NCBI RefSeq assembly: GCF_000421145.1
Contig: NZ_ATWH01000009.1
Location: forward strand, 62,001-126,000
Length of the DNA: 64,000 nucleotides
Direction of reading: 5' to 3'
DNA from: Glaciibacter superstes DSM 21135
GTDB taxonomy: Bacteria > Actinomycetota > Actinomycetes > Actinomycetales > Microbacteriaceae
Below are positions 39,676 to 48,464 of the stretch, in pieces; position 1 is the first letter of the stretch; each line of letters opens with the position of its first letter. The notes beneath the pieces were generated by a model that worked only from the letters and a program-made list of their open reading frames with translations, was not told the DNA's origin and did no database searches. Position numbers and translations under genes: made by a program.

Positions 39676-41469
39676 ATGACAATGACGGCCCCGACTCCCG
39701 CAGGTTCCGGCGCAGACACCGGTGCTGTTGCGGCACCGCTTCCATTGCCGGATGCGCTTCGGGTGGCGGAGGAGATCATTCGAGAGTCGCTGGCGGCGAC
39801 GTCGTTCACGGCGATGGACGATGACGGAAACGTCGAGTCGATGGATGGCTTCGAGAGAGTCGGCCGGCTGATCGATGCCGGCCGTGTCGGTACCGCCCAC
39901 CAGGTCGAGGAACGCTCCGCCCGGCACCTGGGCCGGGAGTCGCTGGCGTGGAAGCGTGGGTGCAAGTCTGGTCGTGACCTGATCACCCGCGTCACCGGTG
40001 TCTCGGGGAAGGAAGCGGCCCGCCGCATCAACTTGGGCAACCGGGTCGAGCCTCGCCCGCAGGGCGGAACAGTGCTCCCACCGTTGTTCCCCGCCGTGAA
40101 TGCGGCGCTGACCGCGGGACTGATCACACTTGACCAGGCCGATGTGATCGTCAACGGCCTGAGCAGTCTCACCAACCACTGCACCCCCGGCGATCTCGCC
40201 GCCGCCGAAGGCGCCCTCATCGCCTCCGCCATCGGAGCCGCCGATGCGGAGACCCCCGACGGGTCCGATGCGGGTTCGGAAGATGCCCGGCGCGATGAAC
40301 CGGGCGACGCCGGTGCGGGGCGCACTACCGGGTTCGCGTTCAGCGCCGACCTGCTCCGCATCCAAGTAGGCGTGTGGAAAGCACGCCTCGACCCCGACGG
40401 CACCGCGCCCAACGAAGAACCCTCCGAAGCACGCAGCAACTTCGGATTCGGACGCATACGCAACGGCCTCTACCCGCTACGCGGCGGCGTGACCCCAGAA
40501 ATGCGCGGCGTCCTAAACGGACTCTTCGACACCTACCTCAGCGCCCACGCCGCAACCCCGTCGTTCCCCAGCAAGAAGGAACAAGCCACCTTCGATCAGA
40601 TCGTCGCCCAACGCGACCAAGACATTGAGAACCGTGAAGGCATCGAAGCCGGGGAGATCATCCCCGGCGCTGAACTCGACACCGAGTTCACCGGACCCGC
40701 CCGGCCCATCGGCGAGAAAAGGGCAGACATCCTCCGCGCCGCTTTGGAATGCATTACCCGCGATGCCGACACTCCCACCCTGGGCGGTGCCGCACCGACC
40801 GTGATGGTCCACGTCAACGCCGCCGACCTGGCCTCGGGCACCGGTGTGGGCTGGGTTGATGGTGTTGAAGACCCCATCAACCTGAAGACCGTGCGGCAAA
40901 TGATGTGCGCCGGCGGCTACCAGACCATCGTCTTCGGCGACGATGGTGACATCCTCCACCTCGGCGGCAAACAACGCTGCTTCACCACCAACCAACGCAA
41001 AGCCATCATCGCAAGAGACGGCGGCTGCATAATCCCCGGCTGCAACGCCCCCACCTCCTGGGTCGAACTCCACCACGTCACCGAATGGGCCAAAGGCGGA
41101 CCCACCGACATCACAAACGGCGTCGCCCTCTGCTGGTACCACCACCACAGCATCGAAACCTCCGGCTGGAAAATCCGCATCGTAGGCGGTGTCCCTCAGA
41201 TCAAAGCCCCCTACTGGATGGACCCCACCCAAATCTGGCGCCACACCAACACCCACCGCGCCAACCGAGCCACCGACCCGGCCAACAGTCGACCCGGCAG
41301 CGGCGGAAACCCCACCCGCCACGCCGACCCCGGCACCCTGGCCAGCGCCAGCCCCGGTCCCGGCCCCAGCGATGCACCTCCCGGCCGTGACGACCCCGGC
41401 CGCACCGGTCAAGGCACAACTGCGCCTACCGGCCGCGACCCCAGCGACGGCCCACCCTCCCGCGAATAG
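39676..41469 (+). CDS. DUF222 / HNH endonuclease domain protein
   Basis: The 597-residue protein has an N-terminal DUF222 region (VAEEIIRESLAATSF onward), a variable acidic middle and a C-terminal HNH nuclease motif at about 445-500 (ARDGGCIIPGCNAPTSWVELHHV, DITNGVALCWYHHHSIETSG). A Pro/Thr/Gly-rich tail follows. Proteins of this type occur in many near-identical copies in actinobacterial genomes and are thought to be of mobile or 13E12-repeat origin; their cellular role is not known. An AGGAAGG site lies about 12 bases upstream. Several frames are open across the gene, but only this one encodes a recognisable product. Confidence 0.92.
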   Translation: MTMTAPTPAGSGADTGAVAAPLPLPDALRVAEEIIRESLAATSFTAMDDDGNVESMDGFERVGRLIDAGRVGTAHQVEERSARHLGRESLAWKRGCKSGRDLITRVTGVSGKEAARRINLGNRVEPRPQGGTVLPPLFPAVNAALTAGLITLDQADVIVNGLSSLTNHCTPGDLAAAEGALIASAIGAADAETPDGSDAGSEDARRDEPGDAGAGRTTGFAFSADLLRIQVGVWKARLDPDGTAPNEEPSEARSNFGFGRIRNGLYPLRGGVTPEMRGVLNGLFDTYLSAHAATPSFPSKKEQATFDQIVAQRDQDIENREGIEAGEIIPGAELDTEFTGPARPIGEKRADILRAALECITRDADTPTLGGAAPTVMVHVNAADLASGTGVGWVDGVEDPINLKTVRQMMCAGGYQTIVFGDDGDILHLGGKQRCFTTNQRKAIIARDGGCIIPGCNAPTSWVELHHVTEWAKGGPTDITNGVALCWYHHHSIETSGWKIRIVGGVPQIKAPYWMDPTQIWRHTNTHRANRATDPANSRPGSGGNPTRHADPGTLASASPGPGPSDAPPGRDDPGRTGQGTTAPTGRDPSDGPPSRE

Positions 41470-41603
41470 GCGCCGATTACCTCTCCTCGCCCGCCTAAAT
41501 GATTGGGCTGGCGCGCACAGTTCCGTCGGTCGTCAGTGTCGGCCGCTCCTGTGACTCGGCGACGGCGCCGCGCCACTCGACCCTCATTCCGCCACCTTTA
41601 GCG

Positions 41604-41912
41604 TCGATCCACCGATAGTTGTGTTGGATGCGCGGCGGGTTAAGCAGAGAATGCCCTTCTCATCAGGGAAAATAGTACTTGTCTAAGGAACTATTCCCCT
41701 GAGTGGAAGACATCTCGTAGATGCAACTTTCTCATGGTCGCCGCAACGTGTCAGCCATTTTCGATGAACCGAATCTCGTGTCGGCCGCGGGGCTGGTCCC
41801 GGTGCTGAGGCTGGCCCAGGATGCGAGGCTGCGCCAGCTGGCGGATCGGTGGCTGAGCGTCCTGACCGACAAGGGCGCCAACGCCGGGTTGAAGGTCGCC
41901 TCGCTGGTGGGT
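41604..41912 (+). mobile_element. IS1380-type insertion sequence remnant (left end plus transposase N-terminus)
   Basis: Bases 41604-41700 are the IS left end, repeated at 45249-45345 with one mismatch. From the ATG at 41721 the frame encodes the typical IS1380 opening: [44 protein letters not shown]. After about 64 residues the frame passes into antisense miaB sequence, so the element is broken near 41912. The rest of the transposase and the right end are missing. Confidence 0.75.
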
Positions 41913-42412
41913 GGGATCGCGCACGATTCCGCCAGTGACCGGTCCCATGCGTCGCCGGCACGGGTGCGGCGGATTCGCAGCCGTGCGCCGGTGGAAGCGT
42001 CCGCGAGCAGATGGAACGGCGGGGCATGGGTGATCGTGACTGTGACGACGTCGCCTGGTCGCGGCCGCTCCGAGCCCTCCGGCAGCTCGAAGTGCACCAG
42101 GCGGTTGTCTTCGGCGCGACCCGTGAGCCGGTGGGTCGCAGCATCCTTCTTGCCTTCGCCCATCGAGACGAGTAGCTCGACCTCGCGGCCCACCTGTGCC
42201 TGGTTCTCTTCCAGCGAGATGCGCTCCTGCAGTGCGATGAGCCGGTTGTAGCGCTCCGGCACGACGGCCTTCGGCACCTGGTCGGCCATGGTCGCCGCGG
42301 GCGTGCCCTCGCGGATCGAGTACTGGAAGGTGAAGGCGCTCGCGAAGCGAGCCTGCTCGACGACGCGCATGGTTTCTTCGAAGTCCTCGTCGGTCTCGCC
42401 GGGGAAGCCCAC
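41913..42412 (-). pseudogene. miaB fragment (tRNA methylthiotransferase, 3' part)
   Basis: About 165 codons match the C-terminal part of Mia[23 protein letters not shown] at the end of the radical SAM domain, [14 protein letters not shown], then a TRAM domain ([38 protein letters not shown]) and ...[13 protein letters not shown]. The N-terminal two-thirds with its iron-sulfur cysteines are missing, and the 3' end runs into the IS1380 fragment in antisense. It cannot be functional. The complete miaB must lie elsewhere if the gene is retained. Confidence 0.8.
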
Positions 42413-42436
42413 CGCTCAGCGTGCGGTGGGCTTCCC
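42402..42436. terminator. Perfect 14-bp hairpin at the regulator/miaB-fragment junction
   Basis: GGGAAGCCCACCGC (42402-42415) and its exact reverse complement (42423-42436) flank a 7-base loop that includes the regulator's stop codon. One arm is miaB coding sequence and the other is the 3' end of the regulator gene, so it marks the rearrangement joint and may now act as a terminator. Confidence 0.5.
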
Positions 42437-43369
42437 ATCCGCGGCCCACGCCACACCTAAGGCGAACAATGTCGACACGCCGTACTGCTCCATCGCCGCC
42501 GCAATGCGACGCCGACCCGTTCGCGGGTTGATCCCGAGCCTGCGCGATGCCGCGTCGAGAGTGACGCCCTGCTTCATCAGCACAAGAAGCGGCGCCCACG
42601 GCTGCTCAACGCCACCGATCGGCTCGCCGCGACGCCAGAGCTCGCGGTACAGGCTTCGGCCCAGCTCGGCGAGGGACGCGCTACGGACACCGATCACGCT
42701 GGACGGCCATCCCTCGCCCCATTCGATCGGCAATGCGAGCACATCGCCGTCGATCCAGAACCAACTCGGAAGATCGTCGAGAAGGCGGAACTCCACCCCG
42801 ACGGCCGCGTAGCGTTTGGCGATCGCCACGAGCCGGGCGTTCTCTGCCATCGAACGAGGGAGAAGGGCTCGCACCGATCGCTTGCCGGCGAACATCTCCG
42901 CGAAACGGCTGGCGCGCGCCGGATCGGTCTGCAAGTAGCGTCCGAGATCGGGAAGCACTGACCAGGCGGTGTCGCTCCCCTCCCGCGCGATGTCGTACCA
43001 GAGGTCTTCTGCCGCCTGCGGCCCGTGTCGCACGAAAACGGGAACGATATCACCGGATGCCTCGCCCACAGCCCAGTGACGCAGCAGAGCCGGTAGGTCT
43101 GCAACGAGCGCCTCGATTCGCGAGGCGGCCTCGTCCGCCGTCTGCCGCATCGCACGCGCTTCGCGTTCGACGACGTCGGCCGTCCACATTGCCGGCGTCG
43201 CGTACGCGATCGTGCCATCGCGCACCGAGATCGCACCTCCCCGCGCGAGACGCGCAACGGCGTCGGCGGCCTCGCCCTCATCCGCGTGCGCGGTGCCGGC
43301 GAGCTCCGCCACCGTCTCAGGGCGGCTGCGGTAGATCAGTTCGAGCAGTGCCCTATCTTCCATGTCCAC
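42416..43369 (-). CDS. Helix-turn-helix transcriptional regulator (TrmB/LuxR-like)
   Basis: A 317-residue protein with an N-terminal winged-helix region (ALLELIYRSRPETVAELAGTAHADEGEAADAVARLARGGA) and a C-terminal LuxR-like HTH (LLVLMKQGVTLDAASRRLGINPRTGRRRIAAAM, about 268-300). The central region resembles a phospholipase D-like sensor domain as found in TrmB-type regulators. It is divergent from the serine hydrolase gene, with a 17-bp palindrome between them, and probably controls it. Its 3' end abuts the miaB fragment. Confidence 0.8.
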   Translation of the reverse strand: MDMEDRALLELIYRSRPETVAELAGTAHADEGEAADAVARLARGGAISVRDGTIAYATPAMWTADVVEREARAMRQTADEAASRIEALVADLPALLRHWAVGEASGDIVPVFVRHGPQAAEDLWYDIAREGSDTAWSVLPDLGRYLQTDPARASRFAEMFAGKRSVRALLPRSMAENARLVAIAKRYAAVGVEFRLLDDLPSWFWIDGDVLALPIEWGEGWPSSVIGVRSASLAELGRSLYRELWRRGEPIGGVEQPWAPLLVLMKQGVTLDAASRRLGINPRTGRRRIAAAMEQYGVSTLFALGVAWAADGKPTAR

Positions 43370-43494
43370 CCTCCGGAGCGTGTGTGAACATCATTATGGC
43401 GCATGTGACCGTTTCCGGACGCCCTCTTAAGGACGTGGCCGGAAGCGGAGGTTGTTTTGTCCGCTTCTGTCCATGCACACTGTCTCTGTGGGAC

Positions 43495-43511
43495 CGAAGT
43501 CCAGGACTTCG
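43495..43511. promoter_or_regulatory. 17-bp palindrome in the regulator/serine hydrolase divergent gap
   Basis: CGAAGTCCAGGACTTCG is a perfect 8-1-8 inverted repeat 58 bases before the hydrolase ATG. It is a good operator candidate for the divergent HTH regulator. Confidence 0.45.
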
Positions 43512-43568
43512 TATGTGCGCGTAGGAAGCCATGGGTCCGCTAACAGATAGTCAACCGGAGGCAGCGAC

Positions 43569-45245
43569 ATGAACGGCATGAGCAGCACGAACAAGGGCAT
43601 CGCACGCGTTGTCGCCGTCGGGGCGGTGGCAGTACTCACGCTGGGGATCACGGCCTGCACCGCGGGTACGGCCGAGGAAGCGTCGTCCTCGAGCGGGCTT
43701 GCCGTCGCACTCGGCGAAGATCCCGGCCAGGACGTCGTCGACCTATACACGGATCGCGACACGGCAGTGGCCGCGGCCGTCGATGCGCTTCCCCAGTTCA
43801 TCAAGAAGGCGCTCGAGCAAACCGGAGTGCCCGGCGCGGGAGTCGCGATCGTCTCGAACGGTGAGGTCGTGTTCGAAGAGGGATACGGTGTGCGGGACGT
43901 GACGACGGAGGAGCCCGTAGACGTCGACACCGTGTTTCAGCTCGCGTCTTTGTCCAAGCCCCTCTCGTCGAGCGTTGTGGCCAAAGCGATCACCGAAGAC
44001 GCCGATCTGTCCTGGGAGGATCCGGTCGTCGAATACCTCCCCGACTTCGCGCTGAACGATCCGTACGTGACCGAGCATGGAAAGATCGCCGACTACTTCT
44101 CGCACCGCACCGGCATTCCGACCGGTGCCGGCGATGAACTCGAGGACATCGGCTTCGATGTCGACTACATCATGGCCCACATGAACCAGATTCCTCTGGC
44201 GTCATTCCGCGACACGTACCAGTACTCCAACTTCGGCCTGACGGTGGGCGGCGAGGCCGTCGCGGCGTCGCGCGGGCAAACGTGGGCGGAGACCGCGCAA
44301 GAATTGCTGTTCGAGCCGCTCGGCATGACTTCGACGAACACCGTCCACGACGAATTCCTCGCCGTAGATGATCGCGCGGAGATGCACGCGCGTACCGGAG
44401 AAGGTCAGTACGAGCAGCTGTTCGACCGTAACGCTGATGCCGAGGCTCCTGCCGGCGGTGTCGCCTCCACTGCCGGCGACGTTGCGAAGTGGATGAATAT
44501 GGTGCTAGCCAACGGCGAGGTCGACGGCGCAGAATTCATCGACCCGCTCGTGCTCGCAAAGACCTATTCCGCCCATTCAATCATGGGTGGCGATGCCAAA
44601 AACCTGACAACGCGCACATCGCACTACGGCTTCGGCACGAACGTCGGTGCCACCGTGGCCGGCCGCGTCAGCATCAACCACTCCGGCGCATACGGTTGGG
44701 GTACAGCCACCAACGCCACGATGATCCCCGATCTGAACCTCGGGATCGTCGTGCTCACGAACGGAGCGCCGTCGGGAGTTCCGGAGATGATCGTTTCGGA
44801 ATTCGTCGACCTCGTTCAGTTCGGTGAGGAGACGCGACCCTGGATGGACCTATGGCCCACCGTCTTCGAGCACTTCGCCGACCCGGCGGGCGACCTCGTC
44901 GGCGAGGAGGTCCCCGCAGGTGCCGCGGCAGCGGGTCCGGCCGGTGACTACGTCGGCACGTACACGAGCCCCTACTTCGGCAACTTCGTCGTGACAGAGG
45001 AGAACGGCACCCTCACCGGCGCGCTCGGCCCAGAGGGCGGCTACACGTTCGAGATCGATCCATGGGACGGCGACACCCTGTCCTTCGTGCCGACAGGTGA
45101 GAATGCGCTCCCCGGTTCACTCTCCTCAGCGGTCTTCGTCCGCGAGGGCGAGCAGATCACCGGGGTCACCCTGACCTACTTCAACAAGTTCCCGGCGAAG
45201 GGGCAGGAGCCGAACGGGCTCGGCGTCTTCACCCGGGCCGGCTGA
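43569..45245 (+). CDS. Serine hydrolase lipoprotein, class C beta-lactamase/esterase family
   Basis: The ATG at 43569 with CCGGAGG upstream gives 558 residues. Signal peptide with lipobox (LTLGITACTA), then a beta-lactamase-type domain with SLSK (SxxK, about residue 127), YSN (YxN, about 219) and HSGAYGWG replacing the KTG motif. A C-terminal beta-rich domain (YVGTYTSPYFGNFVVTEENG) resembles DUF3471. Family members are esterases, D-aminopeptidases or penicillin-binding relatives rather than true resistance enzymes. The stop is followed directly by the terminal-inverted-repeat element. Confidence 0.88.
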   Translation: MNGMSSTNKGIARVVAVGAVAVLTLGITACTAGTAEEASSSSGLAVALGEDPGQDVVDLYTDRDTAVAAAVDALPQFIKKALEQTGVPGAGVAIVSNGEVVFEEGYGVRDVTTEEPVDVDTVFQLASLSKPLSSSVVAKAITEDADLSWEDPVVEYLPDFALNDPYVTEHGKIADYFSHRTGIPTGAGDELEDIGFDVDYIMAHMNQIPLASFRDTYQYSNFGLTVGGEAVAASRGQTWAETAQELLFEPLGMTSTNTVHDEFLAVDDRAEMHARTGEGQYEQLFDRNADAEAPAGGVASTAGDVAKWMNMVLANGEVDGAEFIDPLVLAKTYSAHSIMGGDAKNLTTRTSHYGFGTNVGATVAGRVSINHSGAYGWGTATNATMIPDLNLGIVVLTNGAPSGVPEMIVSEFVDLVQFGEETRPWMDLWPTVFEHFADPAGDLVGEEVPAGAAAAGPAGDYVGTYTSPYFGNFVVTEENGTLTGALGPEGGYTFEIDPWDGDTLSFVPTGENALPGSLSSAVFVREGEQITGVTLTYFNKFPAKGQEPNGLGVFTRAG

Positions 45246-45405
45246 ACCTCGATCCACCGATAGTTGTGTTGGATGCGCGGCGGGTTAAGCAGAGAATGCC
45301 GTTCTCATCAGGGAAAATAGTACTTGTCTAAGGAACTATTCCCCTCCGCGCCACCGCCAACCCGAATCCCAACCACAAGCGACATCCGATCGGTGGATCG
45401 AGGTT
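45245..45405. mobile_element. Short IS1380-derived element with 17-bp terminal inverted repeats (MITE-like)
   Basis: AACCTCGATCCACCGAT (45245-45261) and its exact reverse complement (45389-45405) bound a 161-base element. Its left 97 bases (45249-45345) equal the left end of the IS remnant at 41604-41700 except for one base; the rest should be the IS right end. The element lies exactly between the stop codons of two convergent genes and may act as a terminator. No target duplication is obvious. Confidence 0.65.
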
Positions 45406-45932
45406 TAGTCAGCCGGTATGCGGTGCATCGCAAGTTCGTCGGCCAGTTCCCTGAGTGCCGCCTCGGTCGTGCGTTCGACAACAGATGACGGGTCACCGTC
45501 GAAATGGAACAGCCGAGAACGCGAGCCATGATGGCCGGCAACCCCGACATAGACCGTGCCCGCGGGATGCCCTTCCTCCGAGCCAGGGCCACCTACCCCG
45601 GTCACCGACACCGCGACATCCGCGCCCAACAGGGCTGCAACACCGCGCGCCATCTGCTCCGCGCACTCTGCGGTGACCACCGGACCCGGTTCAACACCCA
45701 GCACCTCGAACTTCACACTGGACTCGTAGGCGACCACCGCGCCCGCAAACCACTCTGACGAATCACGCGCCGCACTCAGGTGCGTCGAAATCGCTCCGCC
45801 CGTCAACGACTCCGCCACCGCCACCCTGACGCCAGAGTGCGCGGCCGCCGCGCTGATGCGACGCGCCACCGACTCCAGCACCTCGCCCGCATTCAGGTTC
45901 CCACCACTGCCGTCATTCGCGCGCTCGCTCAT
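45405..45932 (-). CDS. CinA C-terminal-type nicotinamide-nucleotide amidase
   Basis: From the ATG at 45932 (ATGA overlap with the EamA stop) the protein is 175 residues and consists of the CinA C-terminal amidase domain only: VAVAESLTGGAISTHLSAA, FAGAVVAYESSVKFEVLGV, VTGVGGPGSEEGHPAGTVYVGVA. It hydrolyses NMN to nicotinate mononucleotide and ammonia in pyridine nucleotide recycling. In many actinobacteria a stand-alone form lies near pgsA and recA; here it follows an EamA exporter instead, and its 3' end was met by the IS-derived element. Confidence 0.9.
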   Translation of the reverse strand: MSERANDGSGGNLNAGEVLESVARRISAAAAHSGVRVAVAESLTGGAISTHLSAARDSSEWFAGAVVAYESSVKFEVLGVEPGPVVTAECAEQMARGVAALLGADVAVSVTGVGGPGSEEGHPAGTVYVGVAGHHGSRSRLFHFDGDPSSVVERTTEAALRELADELAMHRIPAD

Positions 45933-46891
45933 TCCCGGATAATAGTGCGCCGGCTCCCCCAATTTCTACCCCTCCCAGGCGAGGCCGCCTCCGACTGGTC
46001 CATCGCACGGGCGGGACGACTGAGTCGAGTACGCACGGCCACGCCCGCGCACAGCACAACGGCGAGGCCGCCGAGAACAGTCGCCCAGCCAAGCTCCTCA
46101 CGAAGGAGAAGTGCTGCCCAGAGGATACTGAGCACGGGTTGAACAAGTTGCACCTGGCTGACCCGCGCCATCGGCCCGATCGCGAGTCCGCGATACCAGG
46201 CGAAGAAACCCAGGAACATGCTGACGACAGCCAGGTACGCGAAGGCAGCCCACTCGGTCAGGCTGCCTACCGGCGGTTGCTGCACCGCAGAAACGATGGT
46301 CAGGACGATCATCAGAGGCGAAGAGACCACCAGCGCCCAGGACACGGTCTGCCAGGAGCCGAGCTCTCGTGCGAGCAGTCCACCCTCCGCGTAGCCGACC
46401 GCCGCCGCGATGACTGCACCGAACAGCAGAAGATCTTGCCACGTCAGTTGTGCAAAACCGCCGCCTTGCAGCGATGCAAAGGCGACGGTCACCACCGCGC
46501 CGGCCGCGGCCATCGCCCAGAACGATCGCGGTGGGCGTTCCTTCCCACGCAGAACCGCCATCACCGCCGTCACGGCCGGCAACAGGGCGATGACAACAGC
46601 GCCGTGACTGGCCGGAACGCTCGTCAGCGCGAACGAGGTCAACAAGGGGAATCCAACCACAACGCCGGCGGCGACCACCGCGAGGCGAGCCCACTGAGTC
46701 CCGCGCGGGAGTCGCTGCCTCGTCAAAGTGAGAACGGCGACTCCCAGGACCGCGGCGATCACTGCTCTCCCGGAACCGATGAACAGCGGCGACAGTCCGC
46801 CGACGGCGACCCGGGTGAACGGCACCGTAAAGGAGAAGGCCACGACCCCGACGAGACCCCACCAGAGACCAGCGCGTGACGGCGATATCAC
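45929..46891 (-). CDS. EamA/DMT-family exporter
   Basis: About 320 residues with ten membrane segments in two EamA repeats: WGLVGVVAFSFTVPFTRVAVGGLSPLFIG at the start and GYAEGGLLARELGSWQTVSWALV at the second. Such proteins export amino acids or metabolites. I give the GTG at 46891 as start because the ATG at 46930 overlaps the start codon of the divergent MocR gene and the palindrome between them; the ATG would add 13 residues. The stop overlaps the CinA start. Divergent pairing with MocR suggests control by that regulator. Confidence 0.85.
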   Translation of the reverse strand: MISPSRAGLWWGLVGVVAFSFTVPFTRVAVGGLSPLFIGSGRAVIAAVLGVAVLTLTRQRLPRGTQWARLAVVAAGVVVGFPLLTSFALTSVPASHGAVVIALLPAVTAVMAVLRGKERPPRSFWAMAAAGAVVTVAFASLQGGGFAQLTWQDLLLFGAVIAAAVGYAEGGLLARELGSWQTVSWALVVSSPLMIVLTIVSAVQQPPVGSLTEWAAFAYLAVVSMFLGFFAWYRGLAIGPMARVSQVQLVQPVLSILWAALLLREELGWATVLGGLAVVLCAGVAVRTRLSRPARAMDQSEAASPGRGRNWGSRRTIIRE

Positions 46892-46906
46892 GTGATTCTT
46901 AGAGAC

Positions 46907-46918
46907 AGTAGCGCTACT
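46907..46918. promoter_or_regulatory. 12-bp palindrome between EamA and MocR genes
   Basis: AGTAGCGCTACT is a perfect palindrome 10 bases before the MocR ATG. It is a candidate MocR operator acting on both directions. It would fall inside the EamA coding region if that gene began at 46930. Confidence 0.4.
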
Positions 46919-46928
46919 ATGTATCGTC

Positions 46929-48338
46929 ATGGACAACGATAGCAGCTCCCGAATTGTGTCCGACTTGCTGGACTGGATCGCCGAGGCGCCGGCCGGGGCA
47001 AAGTTGCCATCGACGCGGGCGCTGGTCACGCGCTACAACGCGAGCCCGGTAACCGTGCAGAAAGCCATTCGCACTCTCACCTCACGGGGGCTCATCGAGA
47101 GCAGGCCAGGAGTCGGCACATTCGTGCGAGCGGTTCGCATGGCGCGGCCGCTTGATTACGGCTGGCAGACCGCCGCGCTCCGCGCGCCGCAGAGCCGGCT
47201 CCCCTCGTCCACAACGACGATGCGCAGCACCCCTCACGGCGGGGTCGCCCTCCATGCCGGCTACCCCGACCGAGAGTTGCTTCCCGAGCGACTCATCCGT
47301 TCCGCACTCGCGCGTGCCGCTCGAAGCGACGCAGCCCTGACTCGATCGCCTGTCCCAGGGCTCCCCGAACTGCAATCCTGGTTCGCCGGCGAACTTGCCG
47401 GCGCAACCCCGGTCGGCATCACCCCGCCGACAGCGAGTGACGTCATCGTGTTACCCGGCAGCCAGAGTGGGCTCAGCTCCACGTTCCGGGCACTCGTGAC
47501 CACCGGTCAGCCCCTCCTCATGGAGTCCCCCACCTACTGGGGTGCGATCCTCGCCGCCGCACAGGCCGGCGTGCACGTGTTTCCCGTTCCGACCGGACCG
47601 ACCGGACCTGACCCCGACGAGGTGGCACGCGCGTTCGAAGAGTCGGGCGCCCGGGCGTTCTACGCCCAGCCGAATTATGCCAACCCGACCGGTGCGCAGT
47701 GGTCTGCCGACACCACTCGCCGGATCCTCGACATCGTTCAGGCCCATGGCGCATTCCTCATCGAGGACGACTGGGCCAACGACTTCGGGATCACCTCCAC
47801 ATCCGTGCCCGTAGCCACACAGGATGACGCTGGACACGTCGTCTACATCCGCTCGCTCACCAAGAGCGTCTCCCCCGCCATCCGTATCGCCGCCGTCGTC
47901 GCCCGTGGCCCCGCACGCGAGCGCATCCTCGCCGACCGTGGCGCGGCGGCCATGTACGTGAGCGGCGTCCTCCAGGCTGCAGCACTCGACATCGTGACCC
48001 AGCCCGGCTGGCAGACGCACCTCCGCGGTCTGCGCCAACAGCTCCGCGCCCGCCGCGACCTGCTTATCGACAGCGTGACCGAGCACGCGCCACTCGCCGA
48101 CCTCACCGCGGTGCCGCCCGGAGGACTCAACCTCTGGCTCCGCCTCCCAGATACCGCTGACCTCGACCAGCTCGTTCGCGAGTGCGAACGGGAGAACGTG
48201 CTCATCGCCCCTGGGACGGAATGGTTCCCGGCAGAACCCTCCGGCCCGTTCATCCGGCTCAACTACTCTGGCGCCAACCCCGGTGCCTTCCCTGACGCCG
48301 CGCGAGTCATCGGCCGCGCGCTCGAACGTGCCACCTGA
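46929..48338 (+). CDS. MocR/PdxR-type regulator (GntR HTH fused to aminotransferase fold)
   Basis: The 469-residue protein has a GntR winged helix (KLPSTRALVTRYNASPVTVQKAIRTLTSRGLIESRPGVGTFV, about 24-64) followed by a fold type I PLP-dependent aminotransferase domain. The PLP Lys is in RSLTKSVSPAIRIA (about 315), and NYANPTGAQWS carries the expected Asn. These regulators sense PLP or amino acid ligands. Target is most likely the divergent EamA exporter. Its ATG overlaps the alternative EamA ATG, and no ribosome site is visible, suggesting leaderless translation. Confidence 0.92.
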   Translation: MDNDSSSRIVSDLLDWIAEAPAGAKLPSTRALVTRYNASPVTVQKAIRTLTSRGLIESRPGVGTFVRAVRMARPLDYGWQTAALRAPQSRLPSSTTTMRSTPHGGVALHAGYPDRELLPERLIRSALARAARSDAALTRSPVPGLPELQSWFAGELAGATPVGITPPTASDVIVLPGSQSGLSSTFRALVTTGQPLLMESPTYWGAILAAAQAGVHVFPVPTGPTGPDPDEVARAFEESGARAFYAQPNYANPTGAQWSADTTRRILDIVQAHGAFLIEDDWANDFGITSTSVPVATQDDAGHVVYIRSLTKSVSPAIRIAAVVARGPARERILADRGAAAMYVSGVLQAAALDIVTQPGWQTHLRGLRQQLRARRDLLIDSVTEHAPLADLTAVPPGGLNLWLRLPDTADLDQLVRECERENVLIAPGTEWFPAEPSGPFIRLNYSGANPGAFPDAARVIGRALERAT

Positions 48339-48375
48339 ACCGAGCTCGCGGGTGCGGTCGCGGTCGCGAGCCCGC

Positions 48376-48452
48376 GCCGCGAATCGCCGCTTCGCCCCGG
48401 AATCGCCGCTGCTACGGCGTCAGGCGGCGCAAACGGCGACTCTCGGCGAAAA
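48376..48452. repeat. Decayed relative of the GAATCGCCG palindromic repeat
   Basis: The gap between MocR and the ABC permease contains GCGCCGCGAATCGCCGC, CCCCGGAATCGCCGCTGCT and CGGCGACTCTCGGCGA, the same words as in copies 1 and 2 but more diverged and rearranged. I treat it as a degenerate member. Confidence 0.4.
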
Positions 48453-48464
48453 ACCGGCCCGGCG

